From contig CAWBVZ010000001.1 of the NCBI GenBank assembly GCA_963792385.1, positions 194,386 to 258,385 of the forward strand: DNA of 64,000 bases, written 5' to 3'. Positions 1-10,273 of the stretch are shown piece after piece. A program made the position numbers and the translations under genes. The notes below the pieces were generated by a model. The model searched no databases and was not told where the DNA came from. It saw nothing but the letters and a program-made list of their open reading frames with translations. How positions within the stretch are numbered: the stretch's first letter is position 1; each line of letters opens with the position of its first letter. The stretch is from DASSUW01 sp963792385. Lineage in GTDB: Bacteria; Actinomycetota; Thermoleophilia; Solirubrobacterales; Solirubrobacteraceae.

Positions 1-1318
1 AGATCGGCTGGTAGTACAGGAGCAGCTCGTCGGTGCCGAGCGCGCGCCGCAGCCGCGCCTCGACCGAGTCCGCGGCCGGTGCCTCGCGGACCACGCCGGT
101 CGCCCACGTGCCGACCACGCCGTCGCCTTCGGAGAGCGGAGCGAGCTGCCACTTCACGAGCCGGTCGCCGTCCACGGCGTGCTCGGCGCGGGCGCCGCGT
201 TCGAGGGCCGCGCGCACGGTCTCGCGCTCTGGCTCCGGGACCGCCACGTCGACCCAGTCGGAGCCGATCAGCTCGGCCTCGGAGCGCCCCACGAGCGCAC
301 ACGCGTTGCGGTTGGCGAGCAGCACGAGGCCGTCGGCGTCGAGCGCCAGCAGCGGGGACTCGGCCGCGTCCATCCACCGGCGCACGCCGTCGGTGGCGGG
401 CGCGGTGTGGCGCTCGAGGTACTGCGCGAGCTGGCCGCCGACCGTCGAGAACATCGCCGACACCTCGGGGTTCGGCTCGGTGACGCTCTGCGAGTAGAAC
501 TCGATCACGCCGGCGCAGCGGTCGGCCACCGCGATCGGGAAGGCGGCCGCGGTCATCAGCCCGCCGCGCCGCGCCATCGCCGCGCGCGGGTCGTTCCCAC
601 CGACGCTGGCGTCGTTCACCCACAACGGGCGCCGGAACGCCCACACGCGCCCGGGTAGGCCCTGCCCGGCCGCCAGCCTCCAGCCGCTCGTGGCCTCCGA
701 CAGCGCGATGATCTCCGAGCCGGCGCTGGCCCGGTGCCAGGTCGCGGCGCAGTGCAACTCGCTGCCGTCGGCCGACGGGCGCCAGACCGCGCCGCAGGTC
801 CAGTCCAGCGTCTCGCCCAGCGTGGCGAGCACGCGCGCGACGAGCTCGCTCGGCTCGAGCCCGCCGGCGACGTGGTCGGTGATCGCCTGCTGGGCGAGCA
901 GAAAGCGGTGCGCGCCGCCGACTCGCCGCCGCAGCCGCGTCGCGTCGAGCGCCCGGGTCAGCGCCCGCGGGAGCTGCGCCGGATCCGGGACGAGGGCGAC
1001 GTCGGCGTCGAGCCCGCGGACGACCGCCTTGAGGTCGCCGGCGTGCACGAACGGGGAGACGGCGAGGAAGGGGAGGTGTGGGTCGGCGAGCCGCACGAGG
1101 GCCAGCGCCTTGCGTGCGGGAACCGGGTTCGGGCCGTCGCCGCCGTACAGGACGGCACCCCAGCCGCGGCGCTGGAGCGCGCCCACGAGGCCGTCGGCGC
1201 CGTCGGCGTGTTCGACCTTCAGACGCCAGCCGGCCTCTTCCATCGCGAGCGCGATCGTGCGTCCGTGCGCAATTGGCACGTCCACGAGCAGCACACGAAG
1301 CGACCGGTATGGCCTCAC
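1..1318 (-). CDS. Pseudo-receiver/GAF/PAS/EAL signalling protein (3' end outside window)
   Basis: About 439 residues are visible; the gene runs off the left edge. I read the start as GTG at 1318, directly after an in-frame TAG. In order I see a receiver-like fold (about 1-125), a GAF domain (about 145-290), a PAS domain (about 305-415) and the beginning of an EAL domain, whose LLLYYQPI is the usual first strand. EAL domains hydrolyse c-di-GMP, but the catalytic part lies outside the window, so activity cannot be judged. The receiver-like part reads AVLYGGDGP where receivers have VLxDxxMPG, so the phospho-acceptor Asp seems lost and the domain is probably a non-phosphorylated sensor or dimerisation module. 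It lies 39 bases downstream of another c-di-GMP gene on the same strand, so the two are likely co-transcribed. Confidence 0.8.
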   Translation of the reverse strand, partial: MRPYRSLRVLLVDVPIAHGRTIALAMEEAGWRLKVEHADGADGLVGALQRRGWGAVLYGGDGPNPVPARKALALVRLADPHLPFLAVSPFVHAGDLKAVVRGLDADVALVPDPAQLPRALTRALDATRLRRRVGGAHRFLLAQQAITDHVAGGLEPSELVARVLATLGETLDWTCGAVWRPSADGSELHCAATWHRASAGSEIIALSEATSGWRLAAGQGLPGRVWAFRRPLWVNDASVGGNDPRAAMARRGGLMTAAAFPIAVADRCAGVIEFYSQSVTEPNPEVSAMFSTVGGQLAQYLERHTAPATDGVRRWMDAAESPLLALDADGLVLLANRNACALVGRSEAELIGSDWVDVAVPEPERETVRAALERGARAEHAVDGDRLVKWQLAPLSEGDGVVGTWATGVVREAPAADSVEARLRRALGTDELLLYYQPI

Positions 1319-1357
1319 CTAAGGTGAATCGGCGCGCCACGCCAGCGCTTGAGCGAC

Positions 1358-3457
1358 TTACGTCCGCTCTTTGCGCAACCGCTCGGTCATTTCGAGCGGT
1401 GGCAGCGCGGCCCCGAACAGCCGGCCCTGCGAGAGCGGGCAGCCCTGGGCGGCGAGGAAGTGCTGCTGAACGGGCTGTTCGACCCCCTCGGCGATGGTCG
1501 TCATGCCGAGCGCGTCCGACAGTGCGATCACCGCGCGGACGATCGCGCCGGCCTCAGGATCGTCAGGGATCTCGCGCAGGAACGACCGGTCGATCTTGAG
1601 GATCTGCACCGGCAGCAGCCGCAGGCGCGAGAGCGACGACCACCCGGCGCCGAAGTCGTCGATCGCGAGCTGGAGCCCCTCCCGGCGCAGGTCGCGCAGC
1701 AGCGGCCCGATCCGCTCGGGCTCGCGCAGCGTCGCGGACTCGGTCAGCTCCATCGTCAGCAGCGCCGGATCGACCCCGGCCGCGCGGATGCGCTCGCCGA
1801 GCTCTGACGCGAAGTCGGGCCGCAGCAGCTCGCGCGGCGACACGTTGAAGGACACGCGCGGCTCCAGGCCCTCGTCGCGCCAGGCGACGATCTGCGCGGT
1901 CATGGCGTCGACCACCCACGCGCCGATCGGATCGAGCAGCCCCATCTCCTCGGCGGCCGGGATGAAGGCGTCCGGATGCACGAGCCCGCGCTCGGGGTCC
2001 TGCCAGCGCAGCAGCGCCTCCATCGAGTGCAGCCGCCCGCTCGCGGTCCACACGATCGGCTGGTAGTGCAGCGCGAGCTCGCCGCGGGCGATCGCGCGGC
2101 GCAGGCGGCGCGAGAGCGAGAGCCGCTCCAGCGGGTTGTGGGTGACGCCCGCGTACACCGTCGAAGCCGCGCGGCCGCGGCCCTTGCTCTGGTACATCGC
2201 CACGTCGGCGTGCTGGAGCAGCTCCTCGGCGCCGTCGGCGTCCTCGGGGAAGATCGAGATGCCGATGCTCGCCTCGACGTGGAACTCGGCGCTCGCGATC
2301 GTGAACGGCTTGGCGAGCCGCAGCGCGAGCTGCTGGGCCGCCTCGCGCGCGTCGCGCTCGGCCGTCTCGGGCGCCAGGTCGCTCAGCAGCAGCAGGAACT
2401 CGTCGCCGCCGGAGCGGGCCAGCAGCCCCGCCTCGCCCTCGGCCCCGCGCAGCCGCCCGGCGACGCGCCGCAGCAGGCGATCGCCCGCGCCGTGGCCGAG
2501 CGAGTCGTTGACGAGCTTGAAGTTGTCGAGATCCACGAGCAGCAGCGCCACCGCCCGCTGCCGCCGCCGGGCGCGCGTGACCGCGGCACGCAGGCGCGAC
2601 TCGAGCTGGGCGCGGTTCGGGAGGCTCGTCAGCGTGTCGAAGAAGGCGAGCTTGTGCAGCTCGCTCTCGGCGCGCACGCGGTCGGTGATGTCCTGTCCCG
2701 ACAGCACCGCCACGATCCGCCCCTTGGCGTCCGCCATCGCGGTCACCTGCCAGTCGATACGGCGGCGCGCGCCCGTGCGCGTGAGCACGTCGCTCTCGTA
2801 GCGGTCGACCCGGTCCTCGTTGCCGGCCACCAGCCGCTGGAAGGCGCGCCGCGACGCCGCGCGGTCCTCGGGCGGCACCACCTCGTCGATCCAGTTTGCG
2901 CCGACGAGCTCGCCGCGCGGGTCGCCAAGCATGTCGCGCCCCTGCCGGTTCAGCAGCCCGACGGTGCCGTCGGCGTACAGGATCACCAGCAGCGCGCTGG
3001 AGACGTCGAGGTAGGACTGCGCGCGGTCGCGCTCGACGCGCAGCACGGTCTCGACGACCGCCGCCTCGTCGGTGCTGCGCGCGCGCTCGCCGGCGTCGAC
3101 CAGCACCGCCGCCCAGCACGCGATCTCGCCGGCCGGCCCGTCGACCGCCGTGACGGTCAGCTCGCACCGCAGCGACGACCCGTCGCGGCGGCGCAGGCGC
3201 AGCATCGCGCGCCCGGGCCGCGCGGTCTCGCCGGCCGCCCGGCCGAGCACGGCCTCGAGGCTGCGGCCGAGCGCGTCGTCGCCCGCCCAGCCCGTGATCT
3301 CCTCGAATGCCGCGTTGACGTACAGGAGCGGCGTGTCGGTGTCACGCGCATCGGCCAAGCAGACCGCGACACCGAGGGCGTCGAGCATCGGTGTGCCCAC
3401 GGGCGCCCGCGGGAGAGTGGCAGCAGCGGGTGGCACGGTGGAGCGCTTGCGTTGCAC
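1358..3457 (-). CDS. PAS-PAS-GGDEF-EAL c-di-GMP turnover protein
   Basis: A 699-residue cytoplasmic protein with two PAS domains (about 22-125 and 145-262), a GGDEF diguanylate cyclase domain (about 268-430) and an EAL phosphodiesterase domain (about 445-690). The GGDEF signature is intact (SGGDEF, about 349-354). EAL residues also look intact: EALLRW at about 480, ELTES, DDFGAGWSSL, KIDRSF and EGVE. No RxxD inhibitory site is visible ahead of GGDEF, so product feedback at that site is unlikely. There are no membrane segments, so the signal is probably cytosolic (redox, gas or small ligand through PAS). Whether synthesis or hydrolysis dominates cannot be read from sequence. It precedes the other EAL-type gene on the same strand. 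Confidence 0.93.
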   Translation of the reverse strand: MQRKRSTVPPAAATLPRAPVGTPMLDALGVAVCLADARDTDTPLLYVNAAFEEITGWAGDDALGRSLEAVLGRAAGETARPGRAMLRLRRRDGSSLRCELTVTAVDGPAGEIACWAAVLVDAGERARSTDEAAVVETVLRVERDRAQSYLDVSSALLVILYADGTVGLLNRQGRDMLGDPRGELVGANWIDEVVPPEDRAASRRAFQRLVAGNEDRVDRYESDVLTRTGARRRIDWQVTAMADAKGRIVAVLSGQDITDRVRAESELHKLAFFDTLTSLPNRAQLESRLRAAVTRARRRQRAVALLLVDLDNFKLVNDSLGHGAGDRLLRRVAGRLRGAEGEAGLLARSGGDEFLLLLSDLAPETAERDAREAAQQLALRLAKPFTIASAEFHVEASIGISIFPEDADGAEELLQHADVAMYQSKGRGRAASTVYAGVTHNPLERLSLSRRLRRAIARGELALHYQPIVWTASGRLHSMEALLRWQDPERGLVHPDAFIPAAEEMGLLDPIGAWVVDAMTAQIVAWRDEGLEPRVSFNVSPRELLRPDFASELGERIRAAGVDPALLTMELTESATLREPERIGPLLRDLRREGLQLAIDDFGAGWSSLSRLRLLPVQILKIDRSFLREIPDDPEAGAIVRAVIALSDALGMTTIAEGVEQPVQQHFLAAQGCPLSQGRLFGAALPPLEMTERLRKERT

Positions 3458-3509
3458 CTGGTCGCGTGTCAGCGAGCGCCGGGAGTGGCGCCCCCACGCC
3501 GCAGACTAC

Positions 3510-4016
3510 CTACGCCGCAAGCTCGACGAGGACCTCGCGCACGCCCCCGGACACGATGCCTTCGTCCAGGCGGCGGGCGAACGTGCGCATCAGCCGCCGG
3601 GCGGCCTCGTTGTCGCCGAGCATCGTCGCGGCGAAGCGGCGGATGCCGACGGCCAGCGCGGCGTCGGCCAGCGCGTGCGTGATCGCGGTGCCGAGGCCCT
3701 GGTCCTGCCACGGGTCGCCGACCACGATCGCCATCTCCGCGGTGCCGGGCCGATCGGGCAGTCGCACGGCGCGGGCGACCGCGACGAGCTGGTCGGGATC
3801 GTCCTCCAGCACCGCCACGAGCGCGATGTGGTTGGTCCCGTCGACCTCGGTCAGGTACTGCAGCTCAGCGCGCGAGAACTTCGGCTTGGCGGCGAGGAAC
3901 CGCTTCCGGATGCTCTCGTTGCTGAGCTGCCGCAGGCCGTTGGTCAGCCGGTCCTTGTCATCAGCGCGGATCGGCCGGATCTGAACACGGGCGCCGCCGG
4001 GTAGCGTGTACAGCAT
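3510..4016 (-). CDS. GNAT-family N-acetyltransferase
   Basis: A 168-residue single-domain protein. The N-terminal RPIRADDKDRL and the RKRFL segment resemble the GNAT domain of protein/small-molecule acetyltransferases of the Pat type. DQGLGTAI near residue 107 matches the acetyl-CoA pyrophosphate-binding loop (Q/R-x-x-G-x-G/A). There is no cyclic-nucleotide domain or acyl-CoA synthetase fusion, so it is a stand-alone enzyme. Substrate unknown; lysine acetylation of metabolic enzymes is possible given the Pat-like pattern and the acetyl-CoA synthetase elsewhere in the window, but that is only a guess. Confidence 0.85.
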   Translation of the reverse strand: MLYTLPGGARVQIRPIRADDKDRLTNGLRQLSNESIRKRFLAAKPKFSRAELQYLTEVDGTNHIALVAVLEDDPDQLVAVARAVRLPDRPGTAEMAIVVGDPWQDQGLGTAITHALADAALAVGIRRFAATMLGDNEAARRLMRTFARRLDEGIVSGGVREVLVELAA

Positions 4017-4067
4017 GGTTTCATTTTAGTACCGACCCGTCGAATCGCGCAAGTACGGCTGGCTCTA

Positions 4068-5417
<1,350 letters not shown>

Positions 5418-5432
5418 GGACGCGGCGGGCGC

Positions 5433-5663
5433 TCAGCCGGTGATAACCGCGGTCGCCATCGTGGCGGCGACGAGCACTGCGGCGAGCGCGACCACGGCTG
5501 CCGCGACGCCGCGGCTGGGCGGGAACGTCTCGTGGCGGCGGATCCCGATCGCAGAGATGATCACGGCGAAGGACGCGAGCAAGCTGCCCGCGACGTAGTA
5601 GGCCGTCTTCGACGTCTCCTCTTCGACGGCGTGCTGGGCGAACGTGATCAGGGCTTGCAGCAC
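5433..5663 (-). CDS. Small two-helix membrane protein, unknown
   Basis: A 76-residue protein with two hydrophobic stretches (about 24-42 and 53-74) joined by a short charged loop (RRHETFPP), predicted to lie in the cytoplasmic membrane as a hairpin. I do not recognise the family. It sits between dcd (11 bases upstream) and gltA (15 bases downstream) on the same strand, so all three are probably on one transcript. The tight packing and clean hydrophobic pattern support a real gene. Confidence 0.7.
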   Translation of the reverse strand: MLQALITFAQHAVEEETSKTAYYVAGSLLASFAVIISAIGIRRHETFPPSRGVAAAVVALAAVLVAATMATAVITG

Positions 5664-5674
5664 GGGCGCGGACG

Positions 5675-6238
5675 CTACCGCATGTAGCGGGACTCGGTGG
5701 CCTCCACCTGGTCCTGGTAGTGGCTGCCCAGCTCCGGTGAGCCGTAGGGCCGTTCGGCGGGCGCGTCGAGCGTCATGAACGAGAGCTGCGCGATCGGGAG
5801 CCCGGCGTAGAGCTTGATCGGGACGCGTGTGAGGTTCGTGATCTCGAGGGTCAGCGTGCCGCGGAAGCCGGGGTCGACGAAGCCGGCCGTGGCGTGCACG
5901 ATCAGCCCGAGCCGGCCGATCGAGCTCTTGCCCTCGATCCGCGCCACGATGTCGTCCGGGATCGCGACCGACTCGAGCGTGCGGCCGAGCACGAACTCGC
6001 CGGGGTGGACGGCGAACGGCTCGTCGCCCGCGAGCGTGACCTCCTCGGTCAGGTCGCGCGGCGGCTCACGCAGGTCGATCGCCGTCACTCGATGGTTGTG
6101 AAAGACCCGGAAGGAGTCACCGAGCCGCAGGTCGACCGACGCCGGCTGCACCAGCGACTCGTCCCACGGCTCGATCACGATCCTGCCCTCCTCGACGAGG
6201 CGGCGGATCGTCCCGTCGGAGAGAACCGAGGTGATCAC
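5675..6238 (-). CDS. dcd: dCTP deaminase
   Basis: Deaminates dCTP (to dUTP, or to dUMP in bifunctional forms) and feeds dTMP synthesis by thymidylate synthase, here ThyX at 46.7-48.3 kb. The frame stays open further upstream, but the protein family begins at VLSDGTIRRLVEEGRI, so I chose GTG at 6238; this gives 187 residues, the family's usual length. The trimer-type dUTPase-like fold is clear: WDESLVQPASVDLRL, HPGEFVLGRTLE, and GKSSIGRLGL followed by HATAGFVDPGF, which carries the catalytic Glu/Ser/Arg region. The residues upstream of 6238 are low-complexity Arg/Ala/Pro and do not look coding. Confidence 0.95.
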   Translation of the reverse strand: MITSVLSDGTIRRLVEEGRIVIEPWDESLVQPASVDLRLGDSFRVFHNHRVTAIDLREPPRDLTEEVTLAGDEPFAVHPGEFVLGRTLESVAIPDDIVARIEGKSSIGRLGLIVHATAGFVDPGFRGTLTLEITNLTRVPIKLYAGLPIAQLSFMTLDAPAERPYGSPELGSHYQDQVEATESRYMR

Positions 6239-6255
6239 GCGCAGGAGTGTGGCAG

Positions 6256-6495
6256 TCAGTGGCGCGGCTCGCGCGCCCGCGCGGACACCGAGCGGACGCG
6301 CGGCGGCGACGGCGGCGCGGCCTCGCGATGCGGGCCGCGGCGCGGGGCGCGGGGCAGCTTCGGCGCCGGGTGCGGGCGGCGGCCGCCCCCACCGCCGTCG
6401 GAGTCCTCGCCCTCGGGCTCTTGGCGCACGGCCCACCAGATCAAGCCACCGGCGAGGAGGATCGGCACCTTCAGCGCGACGAACATGTAGAGCAT
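6256..6495 (-). CDS. Small membrane-anchored basic protein, unknown
   Basis: Starts at ATG 6495 and encodes 79 residues: one membrane helix at the very N-terminus (about 3-24, MLYMFVALKVPILLAGG then IWWAVRQ) followed by a Gly/Arg/Pro-rich, highly basic tail. Short proteins with this kind of N-terminus seem common in related actinobacteria, but I know of no function. It ends 17 bases before dcd on the same strand. The tail is low complexity, so its exact C-terminus matters little. The only alternative start I see is an in-frame GTG four codons upstream. Confidence 0.6.
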   Translation of the reverse strand: MLYMFVALKVPILLAGGLIWWAVRQEPEGEDSDGGGGGRRPHPAPKLPRAPRRGPHREAAPPSPPRVRSVSARAREPRH

Positions 6496-6570
6496 CGTCC
6501 AGCCCACGTCGCGAAGGCTACCCCTGCGGGGCGGGGAAGCAAGCGGTTGCTGTCTTTGCCGGCGTTGGTG

Positions 6571-6840
6571 AACGTCAACCCCGCTGGGTGGGGGAGTGGG
6601 TGTCCGTTGGCCGCGGCGAGGGTGCACAACCCCCCAATCGTTGCTTGTCGCGCGACGAGTGGGGCGAAATGCACGCCAGAGGTGCCTAACTCCCCACGCG
6701 CCCTTTGGAGACGCGACGATTGGGGCGAAATGCACACGAGCGTCGACTTTCTCGGGCTGAGGCCGACGAACTCGACGCTCGGCGCGCGCCATCACTGCGG
6801 CCGGCGGACTCCCGCCTCCTCACCCAGCGCAGTTGACGTT
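6571..6840. repeat. Dispersed foldback repeat, copy 1 (270 bp)
   Basis: The left end reads AACGTCAACCCCGCTGGGTG and the right end is its near-perfect inverted copy finishing CAGCGCAGTTGACGTT. The arms differ at two fixed bases (CC against TG). Inner parts of the arms also pair (GTCCGTTGGCCGC against GCGGCCGGCGGAC). The core holds two roughly 62-base hairpin units; each carries GGGGCGAAATGCAC after CGCGACGA (6651 and 6713). This element fills almost all of the 365-base gap between the small membrane protein and the PfkB kinase, and lies just past the kinase 3' end. No gene is seen in the gap. Confidence 0.85.
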
Positions 6841-6860
6841 GCCGAGCCCGCCGCTCGCCG

Positions 6861-7793
6861 CTACGCGCGCAGCGGAACCGGCGCGGCGTCGAACCGCGTC
6901 ACGCGCTGCAGCTCGGCGACCCGCTCGGCGATCTCGTCGCCGGTGAGGATCTGCATCCGCTCGGTGCCGAATGCCTCCACGTTGAACGAGGCCATCGCGG
7001 TGCCGTAGGCCATCGCGCGCCGCAGCAGCTCGTCGTCCAGCTCGCCCGCGTGCGCGGCGACGTAGCCCATGAAGCCGCCCGCGAAGGTGTCCCCGGCGCC
7101 GGTCGGGTCGACCACGTCGGGGGTCGGGTACGCCGGCAGGGCGAAGAAGCCGTCGGGCGTGTACATGCCGGCGCCGTGCTCGCCCTGCTTGGCGATCACC
7201 ACGCGCGGGCCCATCTCGTGCACGGCGCGAGCGGCGCGGACGAGGTTCGGCTCGTCGGTGAGCTGCTTGACCTCCTCGTCGTTGACGATCAGGCAGTCGA
7301 CGCCGGCGATCGTCTGCAGCAGCGAGTCGCGCGTGATGTCGATCCACATGTTCATCGTGTCCATCGCGACGAAGCGCGCCTCCGTGCACTGCTCGTGCAC
7401 GGCTCGCTGGAGGTCGGGGTGGATGTTCGCGAGGAACACCGTCTCGGCCGCGCGCGAGGCGTCCGAGAGCTTGGGCTGGAAATCGGCGAACACGTTGAGG
7501 TCGGTCTGCAACGTGTGGCGGATGTTCGGGTCGCGCTCGTAGCGGCCGGCCCAGAAGAACGTCTTGCCGCCGGCGACGCGCTCGATGTCGTCGGTGATCA
7601 CGCCGCGGTCGTGCAGCACCGCGATCTCAGCGTCGCCGAAGTCGTCGCCGACCGGCCCGACGATGCGGGTGGGGGCCAAGAACGACGAGGCCAGCGAGAA
7701 GTGCACGGCGGCGCCGCCGAGCAGCCGGTCGCGGCTGCCCGTGGGCGTCTCGACGGCGTCGAATGCGATCGATCCCACGACGGTGAGCGTCAT
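6861..7793 (-). CDS. PfkB-family sugar/nucleoside kinase
   Basis: A 310-residue ribokinase-fold kinase. The start is ATG 7793 (MTLTVVGSIAFD), which leaves a 35-base divergent gap to the next gene; a longer frame to 7838 would overlap it and adds only non-conserved residues. The N-terminal Gly-rich substrate loop (LLGGAAVHFSLA) and the second PfkB signature DPTGAGDTFAGG with the catalytic Asp are intact. Phosphoryl transfer from ATP to a sugar-like hydroxyl is expected; the true substrate is not readable. Its 3' end abuts repeat copy 1. Confidence 0.88.
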   Translation of the reverse strand: MTLTVVGSIAFDAVETPTGSRDRLLGGAAVHFSLASSFLAPTRIVGPVGDDFGDAEIAVLHDRGVITDDIERVAGGKTFFWAGRYERDPNIRHTLQTDLNVFADFQPKLSDASRAAETVFLANIHPDLQRAVHEQCTEARFVAMDTMNMWIDITRDSLLQTIAGVDCLIVNDEEVKQLTDEPNLVRAARAVHEMGPRVVIAKQGEHGAGMYTPDGFFALPAYPTPDVVDPTGAGDTFAGGFMGYVAAHAGELDDELLRRAMAYGTAMASFNVEAFGTERMQILTGDEIAERVAELQRVTRFDAAPVPLRA

Positions 7794-7828
7794 CGGCGCA
7801 GCAGCGTAGCGAGTAGCGTTCGGAGACC

Positions 7829-8806
7829 ATGCGCGCAATCCTCATCAGCCAGTGGGGCGGACCAGAAGTGCTCGAGCTCGTCGAGGACGCCCCAGTGCCG
7901 GAGCCAGGCGACGGCGAGGTGCTCGTGAGGGTCACCCGCGCCGGCGTCAACTTCGCCGACACTCACGCCCGCGAGAACTCTTATCTCGCCAGGTACGAGC
8001 TCCCGCTGACGCCTGGCGCCGAAGTCGCCGGGTTGGTCGAGCGGGACGGCGCCGGGTTTCAGGCCGGTCAGCGCGTCGTCGGCCTGGCCGCCAACGGCGG
8101 CTATGCCGAGTACGCCGTCGTCCCCGCCGCCGCCACGTTCCCGCTGCCGGACGGCGTCACCGACACGCAGGCGCTCGCGCTGCTGATCCAGGGCCTGACC
8201 GCGTGGCATCTCTACAAGACGTCCGCGAAGCTCGCCGCGGGCGAGAGCGTCGTCGTGCACGCGGCGGCCGGCGGCGTCGGCTCGCTGGCGGTCCAGCTCG
8301 GCCGCCCGTTCGGGGCCGGTCGGGTGATCGCGACGGCGTCGGCCGAGGAGAAGCGGCAACTGGCCCTCGACCTTGGCGCCGACGTCGCGGTCGACGTCAC
8401 CCGCGAGGACCTTTCAGACGCGCTGATCGAGGCCAACGGCGGCGCCCGCGTGGACGTCGTGCTGGAGATGGCCGGCGGCCGCGTGTTCGACGAGTCGATG
8501 AAGGCGCTCGCGGCGTTCGGGCGGCTCGTGACCTACGGGATTGCGTCGCGCGTGCCCAACACGGTCTCCACCGGCGCGCTGATGGGCCGCTCGTACGCGG
8601 TCATCGGCTTCTGGCTGATGCACTGCCTGAGGCGTCCGCAGGAGATGGTCGCCGAGCCGCTGCGCGACCTCCTCGCGCGTGTTGCGTCGGGCGAGTTGAA
8701 GGTCGTGGAGGGAACCGTCTACGGGCTCTCGGAGGCGCGCCGGGCGCACGAGGACCTGCAGGCGCGGCGCACCATAGGCAAGCTGGTTCTCGATCCCAGC
8801 GCCTAA
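7829..8806 (+). CDS. NADPH:quinone oxidoreductase (zinc-free MDR family)
   Basis: A 325-residue medium-chain dehydrogenase/reductase. The N-terminal GroES-like domain lacks the catalytic and structural zinc cysteines, and the Rossmann domain has the quinone-reductase dinucleotide motif AAAGGVGS at about residue 150. It probably reduces quinones or enones with NADPH in the cytosol. It starts 35 bases from the divergent kinase start, and the DEAD helicase follows 24 bases after its stop. Confidence 0.9.
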   Translation: MRAILISQWGGPEVLELVEDAPVPEPGDGEVLVRVTRAGVNFADTHARENSYLARYELPLTPGAEVAGLVERDGAGFQAGQRVVGLAANGGYAEYAVVPAAATFPLPDGVTDTQALALLIQGLTAWHLYKTSAKLAAGESVVVHAAAGGVGSLAVQLGRPFGAGRVIATASAEEKRQLALDLGADVAVDVTREDLSDALIEANGGARVDVVLEMAGGRVFDESMKALAAFGRLVTYGIASRVPNTVSTGALMGRSYAVIGFWLMHCLRRPQEMVAEPLRDLLARVASGELKVVEGTVYGLSEARRAHEDLQARRTIGKLVLDPSA

Positions 8807-8830
8807 CGTCCTAAGCTCACTACGCGCAAC

Positions 8831-10258
8831 ATGACGACCTTTGCAGACCTCGGACTCGCCGAGGACATCCTCGCGGCCCTCAAGGACGTGGGCTACGAAT
8901 TGCCAAGCCCGATCCAGGAGCAGGCGATTCCCGTGCTGCTCGAAGGCCGTGACGTGATCGGCCAGGCGCAGACCGGCACCGGCAAGACCGCGGCGTTTGG
9001 GCTCCCGATGCTCCAGTCGGTCGATCCGACCGATCAGGATGTCCAAGGGCTCGTGCTGACCCCGACGCGCGAGCTCTGCATCCAGGTCACGCAGGCGCTG
9101 CGGACCTACGGCGCGCACCGCGGGATCAATCCGGTCGCCGTGTTCGGCGGCGCGTCGATCCGCGACCAGCAGGCGTACCTCAAGCAGGGCGCGCCGATCG
9201 TCGTCGGCACCGTCGGCCGCGTGCTCGACCTGATCTCGCGCCACTCGCTGATGCTGCACTCGTGCCGCTTCGTGGTGCTCGACGAGGCCGACGAGATGCT
9301 CGACCTCGGCTTCCTCGAGGACGTCGAGAAGATCCTCTCCAACACGCCCAACGGCCGTCAGACCGCGCTCTTCAGCGCCACGATGCCGGGGCCCATCCGC
9401 TCGCTCGCCGAACGCCATCTGTACGAGCCGGAGATGATCAAGGTCAAGGCAGCGACCCTGACCATCGACACCGTCGAGCAGTTCTACCTGGAGACGAAGG
9501 CGCAGGACAAGGTCGACGCGCTGGCGCGCGTGCTGGAGGCCGAGCGGCCGACCCAGGCGATCGTCTTCGCGCGCACGAAGATCCGCACCGAGCAGCTCTA
9601 CCGCACGCTGCGCGACAAGGGCATGAACGTCAAGGCGCTGCACGGGGACATGAGCCAGGGATCGCGCGACGGCGTGATGATCTCGTTCAAGAGCGGCCGG
9701 CTCCCGATCCTCGTCGCCACCGACGTCGCCGCCCGCGGGCTCGACATCGTCGCGGTCACCCACATCGTCAACTTCGACGTGCCGACGTCACCGGACGTGT
9801 ATGTCCACCGGATCGGCCGCACCGGCCGCGTCGGGCGCTCGGGTCGAGCGATCACGTTCGTCGAGCCGCGCCAGCGCCGCGACCTGGAAGCGATCGAGAA
9901 GCACGCCGGCACGAAGATCTCGCCGTGGGCGGAGGGCGCGCACGTGGCGCCGACCCCGCTGATCGAGCCGCCGCGTCGGCGGCACGTCAAGCCGAGCGAC
10001 GCCAACGGCGCCGGCAACGGCGACTTCACGAAGCTGATTGCGTCCGGCGGCCGCGCCGCCGGGCTCGCCGAGTCCGACCTGATCCACGCGGTCACCTCGC
10101 AGGCCGGTATCGACGGCACCGCGGTGCGCAACGTGCGCGTGTTGGAGCGGTTTGCGCTGCTCGAGGTTCCGGCCGCCGACGCCGCCCGCGTGGCCGGCGC
10201 CGTGGACGGCACTGCGGTCCGGGGCCATACGCTCCGGGTCGAGACCGCACGCGCGTAA
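8831..10258 (+). CDS. DEAD-box ATP-dependent RNA helicase with C-terminal RNA-binding domain
   Basis: A 475-residue helicase. N-terminal FADLGL and the Q-motif (PSPIQEQAIP) are followed by Walker A AQTGTGKT, PTRELC, DEADEMLDLGF, SAT and the C-terminal HRIGRTGRVGRSG, all intact. After residue about 395 there is a DbpA/CsdA-type RNA-binding domain (FTKLIASGGRAAGL onwards), which in the family tethers the helicase to structured RNA such as rRNA. Likely roles are ribosome assembly and mRNA unwinding in the cold. A weak hairpin follows at 10274-10297. Confidence 0.95.
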   Translation: MTTFADLGLAEDILAALKDVGYELPSPIQEQAIPVLLEGRDVIGQAQTGTGKTAAFGLPMLQSVDPTDQDVQGLVLTPTRELCIQVTQALRTYGAHRGINPVAVFGGASIRDQQAYLKQGAPIVVGTVGRVLDLISRHSLMLHSCRFVVLDEADEMLDLGFLEDVEKILSNTPNGRQTALFSATMPGPIRSLAERHLYEPEMIKVKAATLTIDTVEQFYLETKAQDKVDALARVLEAERPTQAIVFARTKIRTEQLYRTLRDKGMNVKALHGDMSQGSRDGVMISFKSGRLPILVATDVAARGLDIVAVTHIVNFDVPTSPDVYVHRIGRTGRVGRSGRAITFVEPRQRRDLEAIEKHAGTKISPWAEGAHVAPTPLIEPPRRRHVKPSDANGAGNGDFTKLIASGGRAAGLAESDLIHAVTSQAGIDGTAVRNVRVLERFALLEVPAADAARVAGAVDGTAVRGHTLRVETARA

Positions 10259-10273
10259 TCCAGGTGCGGCTTA

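Noticed and set aside
1976..3682. 568-residue plus-strand frame opposite the GGDEF-EAL gene
   Set aside because: The opposite strand carries intact GGDEF and EAL motifs; this frame has no recognisable domain and a shadow composition.
6651..6736. Possible CRISPR-like direct repeats
   Set aside because: Only two units, embedded in a foldback element, with complementary arms and no spacers of regular size.
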